64,000 nt of DNA from Natrinema amylolyticus_A (GCF_042678045.1 NZ_JBHUDI010000003.1:186001-250000), one strand, 5' to 3'; positions 1 to 8,824 are shown, numbered from the stretch's first letter. The notes: generated from the letters alone by a model not told the origin. Made by a program: numbers and translations.

Positions 1-6
1 CTGGTG

Positions 7-1086
7 ATGGCCGACGCTCGTCCGTCGACGGTCTCCCGACTACGAGACATACAAGTCCCCCCAGCGGACCTCACAGCAGTGGTCGCGATAGTGGCCCTTG
101 CTAACTTCATCGTATTCGCCCCCGTAATTCGAGAGACGCCGCTTCGGGTTCCGATCGGCATTGTGTTCGTACTCTTCGCTCCAGGATACGCCCTCGTCGC
201 CGCGTTCTTTCCCGAACGTGGCGAGAGGGGTGCTGAGACGACTGCATTCGAGACGGACGCCAGATCCGAGAGTAACCGTCTCGACCCCCGGTTCTGGAAT
301 GCGCCGTGGCCCACGAGAATCGACGGGATCGAGCGTGTCGCCTACGCGGTCGGGACGAGCCTCGTAGTCGTTCCCCTCATTGCCGTCTCACTCGATCTCA
401 CACCGTGGGGGATTCGGCTGGTCCCATTTATGACCGCGGTCTCTATGTTCACGCTGATCACGACAGCCGTTGCCACCGCTCGTCGATGGACCGTTCCGGC
501 AGCGGAACGGTTTCGGGTTCCGTACCGATCGTGGCTGGCAACGGGGCGCGCTACGCTGTTCGATACGCGCGCGGATGCGACATTGAACCTCCTGCTGATC
601 GGGGCCGTCGTCCTCGCGATTGGAAGCGTTGGCTACGCCGCCACGGTTCTCCCGCAGGACGATGAGTTCTCGGCGATTTACCTCCTCTCGGAAGACGGCG
701 AATTCGAGGCCGACGACTACCCGACCGACCTCGAAGCCGGTGAAAACGCTGAAGTTACCGTCGGTATCGACAACCGCGAGGACCGAACGGTAAACTACAC
801 CGTGGTCGTCGTGGAACAAGACATTGAGTCGAACGGAAACGACACAATAGTCGCCGACCAGTTGGAACTCGATCGATTCGACGTACGCATTGCTGCCGGC
901 GAGAGCGCCGAGTTCGGATACGAACTCGAGCCGACGATGACGGGCGAGAACGTTCGAATCATCTGGTTACTTTATCTTGACGAACCGCCGGACGACCCGT
1001 CGATATCGAACGCAAACCGGTACGTCTCACTCACGATGGACGGGGAGGCGACCGCCGAGAACACAACGGAATCCGTTGCCGGATAA
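7..1086 (+). CDS. DUF1616 family membrane protein
   Basis: The N-terminal two thirds hold several hydrophobic spans (about residues 25-45, 48-65, 110-130, 138-158 and 195-215). A polar region of about 130 residues follows, rich in acidic residues and containing N-x-T sequons, and looks extracytoplasmic. This matches the layout of archaeal DUF1616 proteins, which are often encoded next to surface-glycan genes; no biochemical role is established for them. I chose the ATG at 7; a GTG at 4 and a start left of the window are also possible. The gene runs in the same direction as the following glmU/glmS pair, with a 114-base gap that holds a TATA-like element, so it is probably transcribed separately. 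Confidence 0.8.
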   Translation: MADARPSTVSRLRDIQVPPADLTAVVAIVALANFIVFAPVIRETPLRVPIGIVFVLFAPGYALVAAFFPERGERGAETTAFETDARSESNRLDPRFWNAPWPTRIDGIERVAYAVGTSLVVVPLIAVSLDLTPWGIRLVPFMTAVSMFTLITTAVATARRWTVPAAERFRVPYRSWLATGRATLFDTRADATLNLLLIGAVVLAIGSVGYAATVLPQDDEFSAIYLLSEDGEFEADDYPTDLEAGENAEVTVGIDNREDRTVNYTVVVVEQDIESNGNDTIVADQLELDRFDVRIAAGESAEFGYELEPTMTGENVRIIWLLYLDEPPDDPSISNANRYVSLTMDGEATAENTTESVAG

Positions 1087-1165
1087 GAAACTATTTCTCA
1101 CATCGCAGTTGCGACGGCGACAACATTCCAATTTATATCTGATATTGAACTCTGATACCGTCTTC

Positions 1166-1175
1166 TATTTAAAAG
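1166..1175 (+). promoter_or_regulatory. TATA-like element upstream of glmU-like gene 1
   Basis: TATTTAAAAG lies about 30 bases before the ATG at 1201, the spacing expected for a haloarchaeal TATA box with a nearly leaderless transcript. A second AT-rich element (TTTATAT) lies near 1132. The GGGAGAGG directly before the ATG is too close to act as a normal ribosome binding site. Confidence 0.45.
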
Positions 1176-1200
1176 GAAGTCCACCCCGAGAGGGAGAGGT

Positions 1201-2385
1201 ATGTCTGGCTACTCTGCTATCGTCCTCGCGGCCGGCGAAGGAAACCGACTGCGCCCGCTCACTCGGAACCGCCCAAAACCGATGCTGCCCGCGGCGACGA
1301 GACCAATTCTCGAGCACGTCTTCGATCAGCTCATCGACGCCGGCGTCTCGGAAATCGTCGTCGTTGTCGGGTACAGGCGCGACCGGGTCCAATCGTACTT
1401 CGGACCGACGTATCGGAACGTCCCCCTCACGTATGTTTCCCAGGAGAAACAGCTCGGAACCGGCCACGCCCTGCTCGCGGCCGAATCCGTCGTCGACGGG
1501 ACATGTCTCGCGATCAACGGAGATCAGATCGTCGACAGTCGAATTATCCAAGATTCAATAGCGGGACACGAATCCGACTCCGCTGCGACTCTCGCGTTGC
1601 TCCAGCGCGCCGATATCAGCGAATACGGCGGCGTAACCGTCGACAACGGACGCGTCACGAGTATCGTCGAGAACCCAAGCGACGGTCGGGAGTATTATCT
1701 TAACGCCGGCGTCTACGTGCTTGAGCCGGCGGTGTTCGACGCCGTGCGAGCGGCGGAGCCGAGCGCCGGGGAACACCACCTAGTCGACGGACTGTCGACG
1801 CTCATCGATATCGGTGAGATCGTCCGCGGGGTCGTCTCCGACGGCATCTGGGTTGACGCGACCTATCCGTGGGACCTGCTTGACGTTTCGTTCGAACTGT
1901 TCGACGAAGGAATCATTGATGGAACACGATCGTCAGACAGCCATGAGGAGTCGGCTGTCCACGAGTCCGCAGCGATCCGAGAGCCGGTCGTGATCGATCA
2001 AGACTGTGTGATCGAATCGGGCGCAGTCGTAGGACCGTACGTGTGTCTCGGAGAAAACGTGACCGTCGGGCCGAATGCGGTCGTCGAACGGAGCGTCGTC
2101 GACGCCGATACGCGAATCGGGACCAACGCGATTGCGATCGAGTGTGTTACCGGGACCGGCGTTACGCTCGGAGCCGGCTCAATCGTTCCCGGCGGGCCAA
2201 GCGACGTTCGCGTCGGGGATCGGGTCTTCGAGGACGAATCACTCGGTGCGCTGCTGGCCGACCGCGTCAATGACCGAGGTGGAGTCACGTACGTCCCCGG
2301 AACGATCGTCGGATCCAACGCCACCGTCCACGCCGGTTCGACCGTTCGCGGGACGATCGCCGAAGACACGGAGGTGCAAGCATAA
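1201..2385 (+). CDS. glmU: GlmU-like bifunctional sugar-1-phosphate nucleotidyltransferase/acetyltransferase (copy 1)
   Basis: This is a 394-residue protein. The nucleotidyltransferase signature AAGEGNRLRPLTRNRPKPML starts near residue 10, and the substrate-site region includes LGTGHAL and NGDQI. From about residue 250 onward a left-handed beta-helix is suggested by hexapeptide-type repeats (V-I-D, V-V-G, V-C-L-G, V-T-V-G). Archaeal proteins of this build make UDP-GlcNAc or UDP-GalNAc from amino-sugar phosphates, or other NDP-sugars. The TAA stop overlaps the ATG of glmS by one base (TAATG), so the two are translationally coupled and form successive steps of one pathway. A second, diverged pair lies at 13457-16437 in inverted orientation. 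The exact sugar and nucleotide cannot be read from sequence. Confidence 0.88.
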   Translation: MSGYSAIVLAAGEGNRLRPLTRNRPKPMLPAATRPILEHVFDQLIDAGVSEIVVVVGYRRDRVQSYFGPTYRNVPLTYVSQEKQLGTGHALLAAESVVDGTCLAINGDQIVDSRIIQDSIAGHESDSAATLALLQRADISEYGGVTVDNGRVTSIVENPSDGREYYLNAGVYVLEPAVFDAVRAAEPSAGEHHLVDGLSTLIDIGEIVRGVVSDGIWVDATYPWDLLDVSFELFDEGIIDGTRSSDSHEESAVHESAAIREPVVIDQDCVIESGAVVGPYVCLGENVTVGPNAVVERSVVDADTRIGTNAIAIECVTGTGVTLGAGSIVPGGPSDVRVGDRVFEDESLGALLADRVNDRGGVTYVPGTIVGSNATVHAGSTVRGTIAEDTEVQA

Positions 2386-4181
2386 TGTGTGGAATCATCG
2401 GCTACGCGCCGGCGGAGTCCAACCAAGACGTCATCAACGTGATACTCGATGGGCTGTCCGGGCTCGAGTATCGGGGCTACGACTCGGCAGGCGTGGCCAT
2501 CACGGACCCGTCGGTCTCGGTGTTCAAACGAGAGGGTGAGCTGTCAGCACTCGAGTCGGCGGTTCCCCGAGACTCCCTCGATGGCGACGCCGGTATCGGG
2601 CATACACGCTGGAGCACGCACGGCCCGCCAACGGACGAGAACGCGCATCCGCACACCGACTGCAGCGGAGCTGTCGCGGTCGTCCACAACGGGATCATCG
2701 AAAACTATCGGCCGCTCCGTGACGAACTCGAAGCCACCGGTCACGAGTTCAAGAGCGACACCGACACGGAGGTCATCCCGCACTTGATCGAGACCGCCCT
2801 CGAGCAAGGAGCCGACGTCGAAACGGCGTTTCGGCGCGCGATCGGACGACTGGAGGGAAGCTACGCCGTCGCAGCGGTGTTCTCCGGCCACGAGGGTGTC
2901 TTCGCTGCTCGCCATCAGTCGCCGCTGGTCATCGGCATCGGCGACGATGGCTATCACTTGGCCAGCGACGTTCCCGCGTTTCTCGAGTACACCGACCGTG
3001 TCATATACCTGCAGGACGGGCAGTTCACGACGATCCGTCCGTCGGGTGTCAAGGTGACTGACGAGCGCGGATCGATCATCGACACGTCCGTCGAGACGAT
3101 CAGTTGGGAACCGGAAGATGCCGGAAAGAGCGGCTACGACCACTACATGCAAAAGGAGATCAACGAACAGCCGCGGGCGATTCGTGACTGTATCCGTGGC
3201 CGACTGTCCGAACTGGACCGGACCGTCTCAGTTGACGAGCTCGCCGACGTCGATCGCCCGTCGACCGTTCATTTCATCGCCTGTGGAACGTCGTACCACG
3301 CGTCCCTGTACGCCGCACGGCTCTTTCGCGACCGCGGCGTTCCGGCGATGGCGTTCCACGCGAGCGAATACAACGCCGATGAGGTACCACTCGGCGACGA
3401 GACGCTCGTTGTCGCCGTCACTCAGAGCGGCGAAACAGCCGATACGCTGAACGCGCTTCGGGAGGCGAACCGGGCCGGTGCGGGAACGCTTGCGGTGACA
3501 AATGTAGTCGGCAGCTCGGCCTCGCGCGAAGCGGACCACGTGCTGTACATCCGCGCGGGCCCCGAGATCAGCGTGGCCGCGACGAAGACGTTTGCCTCCC
3601 AGCAAGTGGCACTGTCGATGCTCTCTATCGCTCTCACTGACACCTCCTCACGAGCATCCGTAGAGGCTCTCCGGGCGTTGCCGGATCAGATACAGTCAAT
3701 CCTGGATGAGTCGCGTGCAAAAGAGATCGCCGAGTCGTACGCGGACGCAGAGGCGTATTTCTTTATTGGCCGCGGATACGGCGCACCGGTCGCGCTCGAG
3801 GGCGCACTGAAAATGAAGGAGATCACGTACAAACACGCGGAAGGGTTCCCCGGCGGTGAGTTGAAACATGGCCCGCTGGCGCTCGTGGGCGATCAGACGC
3901 CGGTGATCGCGATCGTCAACGGGAAATCGAAAGCCGAGAAGATGCTCGGGAACATAAAGGAGGTCGAAGCCCGCAGCGCGCCTGTGATCGCGGTGACCGA
4001 TTCGGTAGACGAGGTCGAAAGCTACGTCGATCACGTCTTGCGGGTACCCCGGACGAAACCGCGTTTCATGCCTGTTCTGGCGAACGTACAACTCCAACTG
4101 TTGTCCTACTGGGTCGCTCACCGGCTCGGTCGATCGATCGATAAACCGAGAAACCTCGCCAAGAGCGTAACAGTCGAGTGA
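2385..4181 (+). CDS. glmS: Glutamine--fructose-6-phosphate aminotransferase (copy 1)
   Basis: GlmS makes glucosamine-6-phosphate from fructose-6-phosphate and glutamine. The 598 residues begin MCGIIGY, which places the nucleophilic Cys directly after Met. Glutaminase motifs GHTRWSTHG and HNGIIENY follow. The synthase half has two SIS domains (ACGTSYHASLYA and TQSGETADT; then IGRGYGAPVALEGALKMKE), and the canonical C-terminus KSVTVE is present. Length and motifs are complete, so the enzyme should be active. It is coupled to the preceding nucleotidyltransferase gene. The paralogue at 13457-15259 is similar but clearly diverged. Confidence 0.95.
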   Translation: MCGIIGYAPAESNQDVINVILDGLSGLEYRGYDSAGVAITDPSVSVFKREGELSALESAVPRDSLDGDAGIGHTRWSTHGPPTDENAHPHTDCSGAVAVVHNGIIENYRPLRDELEATGHEFKSDTDTEVIPHLIETALEQGADVETAFRRAIGRLEGSYAVAAVFSGHEGVFAARHQSPLVIGIGDDGYHLASDVPAFLEYTDRVIYLQDGQFTTIRPSGVKVTDERGSIIDTSVETISWEPEDAGKSGYDHYMQKEINEQPRAIRDCIRGRLSELDRTVSVDELADVDRPSTVHFIACGTSYHASLYAARLFRDRGVPAMAFHASEYNADEVPLGDETLVVAVTQSGETADTLNALREANRAGAGTLAVTNVVGSSASREADHVLYIRAGPEISVAATKTFASQQVALSMLSIALTDTSSRASVEALRALPDQIQSILDESRAKEIAESYADAEAYFFIGRGYGAPVALEGALKMKEITYKHAEGFPGGELKHGPLALVGDQTPVIAIVNGKSKAEKMLGNIKEVEARSAPVIAVTDSVDEVESYVDHVLRVPRTKPRFMPVLANVQLQLLSYWVAHRLGRSIDKPRNLAKSVTVE

Positions 4182-4273
4182 CGTCCGTCCGATAAGGTCC
4201 GAATAGGTCTGCTATCCCTCCAACACATTTCAATAGTACGTCACCTGATCATCTGCTTCCGTATTGTCAGAGG

Positions 4274-4576
4274 TTAGTAACTGCGCATCCTCGCGATCGC
4301 TGCGTTCGTCGTATTCGTCGTCTCCGTCTCGTCCGTCGTGTTCGTCGTATTCGTCGTGTTCGTCGTCTCCGTCTCGTCCGTCGTGTTCGTCGTATTCGTC
4401 GTCTCCGTCTCGTCGATTACATCGACAGTTGGCTCGTTGTCGACATCAGCGGAGATGTTGCCTGCCGCGACGTGGTCGTCGCTCAACAGCGCGCCAGTTC
4501 CCGGCCCACCTACAACTGCAGCGCAGACCAGCGCCACACAGACGAGCAAGGTCGTGAGCCGCAGCGCCGAGGACAT
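4274..4576 (-). CDS. Small secreted protein with a tandem N-T-T sequon array
   Basis: This 100-residue protein has a hydrophobic N-terminus (about residues 5-28). GTGALLSDDHVAAGNISA follows and resembles a weakened SipW-type signal (G-T-x-A-x-F-S-D-x-E-x-x-x-G-N). Residues 55 to about 92 are low-complexity repeats built from ETETTNTTNTTD, giving six N-T-T sites of the kind that AglB glycosylates. The coding DNA is a minisatellite of GTATTCGTC/GTGTTCGTC units. The ATG directly abuts the TAA of the signal peptidase gene at 4577, so it is the last gene of that operon. I recognise no family. It may be a heavily glycosylated surface or matrix component. Confidence 0.65.
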   Translation of the reverse strand: MSSALRLTTLLVCVALVCAAVVGGPGTGALLSDDHVAAGNISADVDNEPTVDVIDETETTNTTNTTDETETTNTTNTTNTTDETETTNTTNAAIARMRSY

Positions 4577-5665
4577 TTACTCCACCTCCTCGACGGAACC
4601 GCCGTCGGGTGCCGGATCGGGCGAGGCATCGTCGTCGGCTTCCGTCTCACTGTCCGGGTTTGGTTGCGATCGGTCATCCTTGGGGAACCGTTCGGCGAGC
4701 AACCGGCCACCCGTAGCGAGCGCCAGAAAGAGACTCGCGAACACGATCGAAAACGTCAGCGCGGTTCGTAACTGGAAGGCCACGTAGGCCGCATACGGCG
4801 TGACAAGAACCAGCACGATGGTCGTCATAGCCAGGTCAGTCGGATGAATCGCGAGCAGCGGTGGGCTGTCAGCCTGATCGGGTTCCGACTGGCTGTCTTC
4901 AGAAGATCGGTTAGTAAGCAACAGGCCACCTGTGGTGAGCGCCGTAAAGAGGCTCGCGAACGCGATTGAAAACGTCAGCGCGGTTCGTAACTGGAAGGCC
5001 ACGTAGGCCGCATACGGCGTGACCAGCGCCAGCGCGATGGTCGTTATAGCCAGGTCAGTCGGGTGTATTGCGAGCGTCGGTGACGCGTCAGCTGGGTTGC
5101 GTTCGGCCGATCCGTCTTCGACTTCCTCTAGTGAAGAATCGTCAGTGCTGGCTCCTGCTTTATTGCGGTATCGCTTCGCGAACTGCCAGGCCTCGGACAC
5201 CGCGAGCGCGCCCATTGGGAGGCCCACGAGCAGTACGAATCCAAGCGTGGTGTTCGCGAACTGGATTACGTACCCGATATAGGGGATCGTAAACAGTACG
5301 GTCCCAAGCACGTTCGACGACGGCACCGGCGCTGGGTCCGGCTCCTCGTTCGCATCACCTTTCGTCTCGAAGGCGACCTGCCCATCCCGGTGCTGGACGT
5401 CGACCACGCGGTGCGTTGTCGGGGTTTCGCCATCGGACTGGGCGAACGTGATGACATCTCCCTCCTGAATCGTCGCCGGGTCGGTCTCGTCAACGATAAC
5501 GACGTCGCCGGTCTCGATCGTCGGTGACATACTCCCGGACAGGACGACGAAGCTATGATCGGCTCCAACTGCGCCTGGGACGGCGTAGATCACGAACGGG
5601 ACGATGAGCACGAGCAGTGCGAGCAGCGCTACCGTCTTCGCACCCGTCCGCTTATCCATCGGCAC
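4577..5665 (-). CDS. Signal peptidase I, archaeal/SipW type, with a duplicated C-terminal membrane module
   Basis: The protein has one N-terminal membrane segment (about residues 10-32). The catalytic serine box is SGSMSPTIETGD, the second conserved block is THRVV, and KGDAN supplies the aspartate. This Ser/His/Asp pattern, instead of Ser/Lys, is the archaeal/ER/SipW type. After a membrane span near residue 150, the C-terminal half carries two almost identical 73-residue units. Each begins LAIHPTDLA, includes VTPYAAYVAFQLRTALTFSI, and is encoded by a 219-base direct repeat. The gene overlaps the preceding exoprotein gene by 14 bases and abuts the next one, so it is most likely the dedicated processing enzyme of this locus. 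Confidence 0.9.
   Translation of the reverse strand: MPMDKRTGAKTVALLALLVLIVPFVIYAVPGAVGADHSFVVLSGSMSPTIETGDVVIVDETDPATIQEGDVITFAQSDGETPTTHRVVDVQHRDGQVAFETKGDANEEPDPAPVPSSNVLGTVLFTIPYIGYVIQFANTTLGFVLLVGLPMGALAVSEAWQFAKRYRNKAGASTDDSSLEEVEDGSAERNPADASPTLAIHPTDLAITTIALALVTPYAAYVAFQLRTALTFSIAFASLFTALTTGGLLLTNRSSEDSQSEPDQADSPPLLAIHPTDLAMTTIVLVLVTPYAAYVAFQLRTALTFSIVFASLFLALATGGRLLAERFPKDDRSQPNPDSETEADDDASPDPAPDGGSVEEVE
4700..5100. repeat. 219-base direct repeat inside the signal peptidase gene
   Basis: A stretch starting GCGGTTCGTAACTGGAAGGC at 4761 recurs at 4980, a period of 219 bases (73 codons). Similarity continues for most of the period, with only scattered substitutions. Outer limits are approximate. 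It duplicates a pair of membrane segments in frame. Confidence 0.85.
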
Positions 5666-6725
5666 TCACCTCGTTGCCACAGACGAATACTGTGAGGTTG
5701 CTTGTCCCCGGCCGTTGGCCGTCCGACTCCTCGCCTGGATCGTCCGTGTCAGTTGCAGCACACACCTCTCCGCGCGTCCGCGTCAGCGGCGGCTCGACGT
5801 CATAGTAGATAGTCTGGTTCCCACCCTTGACCGCCACCGTGCACAGTGGTGGTGCGGTCGGTTCACTTCCCTCCTTCAGCAGCCGCACGCTCGCACAGAC
5901 AGTCTCGCGTTCGTCCTCGTCGATCTTGTCGGTCACCGTGAGCACCTCGAGTTGATACGTGCCATCTCTCTCGTCGTCGGTGTATAGCTCGTCAAAATCG
6001 TAGATGCCAGGTTTGAGCCGGTCTTCTTTCACCTCGAGCTTACCGAGTCTGACACAGTCCGAACACGTGATGGTCGGACAGTCTTCGTCCGAGAATGGGC
6101 TGGACCTGACCGCGTCCTCGGAGACGTGCCGGCACTGCTGGGCAAATAGTTCGAGAACGAGATCTGTCTCGGCATCGACAACCCAGGTCGCATCTGTGGG
6201 GAGACGATACTCGAGGTCGAGACACAGCTGCGTTCCCCCTGCCAGACAGGGGTCATCGGGATCGTCGAGCCGTATCCCGTCGTGCAACGCCCGTCGAAGC
6301 TCCGTGAACGATGCCCACTCGTCTGAGTCCCTGGGCAGGAGATGCCGCTTGTCCTCGTTACAGTCCGGACTAACGGAGAGACGAGTCTCGAGGGCCTCAC
6401 CGAGCGGATCCGCGACCGGAGGACACCCGGTTCGAGACCACAGCCGAACCGAATTGGACCCGTCCGGGACGGTGAGTCGGACGGTCTTCGTCTTCCGCTC
6501 TCCGGGTGCGACTGATTCAAGCGCCAGTTGCAAGCGATCATCTACGACGTTGCAGCCGTCGCAATCTACATCGAGTTCAACGCGGCCGGCCTGCAAGCTG
6601 CCGGCGACCCCCGCCTCGCCGGAGAACGAGGCAACCGTCCTCGCACCAGCAGCGGCCGCGAGCCCGCCGACAGTTCCGAGGGCCGCGAGGAGCCGACGTC
6701 TGGTCGGCACCGAGTCGTCCGTCAC
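5652..6725 (-). CDS. Secreted protein with SipW-like twin-arginine signal
   Basis: This is a 357-residue protein. Its N-terminus has RRRLLAALGTVGG, a hydrophobic stretch and then VASFSGEAGVAGSLQAGRVE. That is the shape of a SipW-type signal but with the usual Y/F-F-x-D box weakened. The mature part is Cys-rich (for example CDGCN and TCSDC). It shares two motifs with the 471-residue neighbour at 7325: a module around LGKLEV, and a strand ending LFAQQCRH. Its stop lies inside the start of the signal peptidase gene (14-base overlap), so the two are co-translated. No enzyme motif is visible. It could be a structural or assembly partner of the TasA-like exoproteins. Confidence 0.75.
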   Translation of the reverse strand: MTDDSVPTRRRLLAALGTVGGLAAAAGARTVASFSGEAGVAGSLQAGRVELDVDCDGCNVVDDRLQLALESVAPGERKTKTVRLTVPDGSNSVRLWSRTGCPPVADPLGEALETRLSVSPDCNEDKRHLLPRDSDEWASFTELRRALHDGIRLDDPDDPCLAGGTQLCLDLEYRLPTDATWVVDAETDLVLELFAQQCRHVSEDAVRSSPFSDEDCPTITCSDCVRLGKLEVKEDRLKPGIYDFDELYTDDERDGTYQLEVLTVTDKIDEDERETVCASVRLLKEGSEPTAPPLCTVAVKGGNQTIYYDVEPPLTRTRGEVCAATDTDDPGEESDGQRPGTSNLTVFVCGNEVSADG

Positions 6726-7324
6726 GGTGCCAAACCCCCGGTTTCGGCCGGTCGATTACGACTCCCCTGGGTATTGACTCCGTCATGATAGGGCACAATC
6801 GGTTGACGGGCTTGCTCGAGGCAGTCCTCGTCGTCGATACCCCCTATTTCGCTTCGTGTGATGTCAATCATCATCGAATTCCCCTCCCGATCGCCCGGCT
6901 AGGACGACCCGGTTTCACGAATTCAGCACAACAGATACCGTTATGATAATTAGTCGCATAACAAACAGTCACAATTCCATACTGGTCAGTAACGACTGCA
7001 TTCCGAGTGAAATCGGAAAACGATCGCCGAGAGCTGGCGTGACGAGGCGGGTCGCGTTCGTTCGTCGTTGTCCCGGACGACCGCTCCGCTAGCCGTCTCG
7101 AGTGTAAAGTAGATCGATGTGTAAACCGTACGCCGACGTCAGTGAGGTCAAGTGACCGTATCAGTCCAACCGATCTCGCCCGCTCAGAAGTTCTTCGACA
7201 ATGAGGGAGCCACCGTCGAAATGAAGCCGGCGCACCGCGTCGATTCCTCGCCCTCGATTCCAGCCATCGAGAAACTCTCTTTTAGACCGATACATGTCAA
7301 TTGAAACTAACGGCTCCGTCGTAG
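6726..7324. other. Non-coding stretch between exoprotein genes
   Basis: About 600 bases lie between the 471-residue gene and the 357-residue gene. I see no convincing coding sequence. An AT-rich segment near 6940-6965 (TTATGATAATTAGTCGC) could hold the promoter of the downstream minus-strand genes. The length suggests that 5652-6725 and the genes after it form a transcription unit separate from 7325-10144. Confidence 0.4.
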
Positions 7325-8740
7325 TTAGCTACCACTGGATGGGCCGGTTGGGTCCGGATTATGTCGACATTGCTCGGTGTAGAACCCGAGATCAAAACTC
7401 ACCGAAGTGTTTTGGAGGTCGTTGACACTATCGACGACCCGACTCGCATCCGTCGGGAGACACCACTCGAACCCGATACAGAACGTCTCGTTTCCGGGGA
7501 AACAGAGGCCGGGCTCTCCTTCGCCGTAACAGTACCAGAATTCGGTGTAGCTGATCCCCCTATTGTCTTCATCCGGCGTCATGAAGTCGTCTTGACCGGT
7601 CGTACATGCTCCGTTTCGGAGGTCGAACTGTTGGATCGTCTCACCAGCTTTGACTTCTAACTGACACATTCCGAGATCGTGCGATTCGTACGTCGTTTCG
7701 CCTACCGTGTACTCCTCGAGAATCTCCCAGTCGAATTCTACGACGTCTAATTCGGCGAAATCATCCTCAGATTGTAACGTTTCCGTGGTACCGTTGGTTT
7801 TCTGTTCCAGTTCAAAGATCCTGAGGATTATCTGCGCCCCAGTCTCCGAATCTTCCATCTGGAAGACGTACGCCAGCGTGTCCTCCTCGACCGCCAAGAG
7901 TTCCCCATCATCCTCATCGTCTAAAGCGAGACCGTCGTTTGTCCACTCGATTTTTCCGAGGTTCAGACACTGGCTACCGGAACTCACGCCGTCGTCCCCG
8001 CCGACACCCGCGATTCCGTACGCCCCCGGGTTCAGCATATACCCGTCGTACCCTTCAAGCTCCTCGAGCCAGTTCGCGAGACTCGTCCGTTGATTAACGA
8101 TGATCCGGTCCTCGTCGTCCTCATCCAGGTCGTTGTCACAGTCGAGGTCGTACCACGCCTGTACAAGAATCTCTTCTGCGAGTTCGTCGTCTATTTCCCC
8201 GGCTTCACCGAAGAACCAGACGTAACCCGGGTTGTCACACAGGTGGAAGCTGAATGTTACCTCACCACAGTCGCCGGGTTTGATGTCCTCGAGTTCGATG
8301 AGACTGTCCTGTGTCCGAACACCATTGTAGAAATCATCCGGGACCTCGTAGTTCTCGAGGGTTTCGCAGGTCAGGTACTCCTGGATGTTTGCACCCTCGT
8401 CGGAGTACGCGACGACGCCTTCGTTGGCGAACTCATCCAGCTCGTCAGTATCTAACGACTGTTCGCCGTTCGGTTCGTGATCCGGGTGTGCGTTGACGAA
8501 CGGGTAGCCCGCGTCACCGTACGGTGCGTATCGATCGGTGTTCTCCTCCGGCCCGTAGTACAGCTGTTGCCAGTCGAGCCGGAGATCCAGTTCGCCAGCC
8601 GTCAGTGAGTTGTCGTCAAACGTCTCGCGATCGTTGAAGTACGCACTCGTCCCGAATCCGGCGCCCGCGGAGGCGATACCAATCGCTCCCAGGCTGCCGA
8701 GGATCTTCCGTCGTGACAGTCTATTTTCGTCGTCTGACAT
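7325..8740 (-). CDS. SipW-dependent-type (TasA/camelysin-like) exoprotein A
   Basis: This 471-residue acidic protein begins with SRRKILGSLGAIG, a twin-arginine-type signal, followed by GTSAYFNDRETFDDNSLTAG. The latter is the classic SipW substrate signature. The mature chain is rich in Asp/Glu, contains an LGKIEW module near residue 255, and ends with WCLPTDASRVVD and FYTEQCRHN, a pattern shared with the other exoproteins of the locus. Bacterial relatives (TasA, CalY) are secreted beta-sandwich proteins that form matrix fibres; applying that here is inference. A strong Shine-Dalgarno sequence (GGAGGGGGGTGA) precedes the ATG. Just upstream of it is a tRNA-arm-like hairpin at 8766-8806. Confidence 0.8.
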   Translation of the reverse strand: MSDDENRLSRRKILGSLGAIGIASAGAGFGTSAYFNDRETFDDNSLTAGELDLRLDWQQLYYGPEENTDRYAPYGDAGYPFVNAHPDHEPNGEQSLDTDELDEFANEGVVAYSDEGANIQEYLTCETLENYEVPDDFYNGVRTQDSLIELEDIKPGDCGEVTFSFHLCDNPGYVWFFGEAGEIDDELAEEILVQAWYDLDCDNDLDEDDEDRIIVNQRTSLANWLEELEGYDGYMLNPGAYGIAGVGGDDGVSSGSQCLNLGKIEWTNDGLALDDEDDGELLAVEEDTLAYVFQMEDSETGAQIILRIFELEQKTNGTTETLQSEDDFAELDVVEFDWEILEEYTVGETTYESHDLGMCQLEVKAGETIQQFDLRNGACTTGQDDFMTPDEDNRGISYTEFWYCYGEGEPGLCFPGNETFCIGFEWCLPTDASRVVDSVNDLQNTSVSFDLGFYTEQCRHNPDPTGPSSGS

Positions 8741-8765
8741 ATTCGTTCACCCCCCTCCGGGGGAA

Positions 8766-8806
8766 GACCCACTGGCGGAATCGAACCGCCGTGCTCCAAG
8801 TGGGTC
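8766..8806 (-). other. tRNA acceptor/T-arm-like minihelix in the intergenic leader
   Basis: On the minus strand an 8-base stem (GACCCACT / AGTGGGTC) encloses TGGAGCAC and a perfect five-pair arm, GGCGG-TTCGATT-CCGCC. The seven-base loop TTCGATT fits the tRNA T-loop consensus (T-T-C-R-A). The 3' acceptor-like strand follows the T-arm directly, as in tRNA, but the D and anticodon arms are absent. It lies between the stop of exoprotein B (8825) and the ribosome binding site of exoprotein A. It could be a tRNA remnant, an RNase P/Z processing signal or a binding site; the sequence alone does not decide. Confidence 0.6.
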
Positions 8807-8822
8807 AGTTGATCGTCAACTG
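8806..8822 (-). terminator. Perfect short hairpin after exoprotein B
   Basis: CAGTTGA-TCG-TCAACTG is a perfect seven-pair stem with a three-base loop. It begins three bases after the TAG stop of exoprotein B and touches the tRNA-like minihelix. There is no following T-run, so transcript stabilisation or processing is as likely as termination. Confidence 0.45.
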
Positions 8823-8824
8823 TG

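Noticed and set aside
2300..2390. glmS-type ribozyme upstream of glmS
   Set aside because: The glmS start overlaps the preceding coding sequence, leaving no leader for a ribozyme; the same holds for copy 2.
8766..8806. Complete tRNA gene
   Set aside because: Only acceptor-like and T-arm-like parts are present within 41 bases; there is no room for D and anticodon arms.
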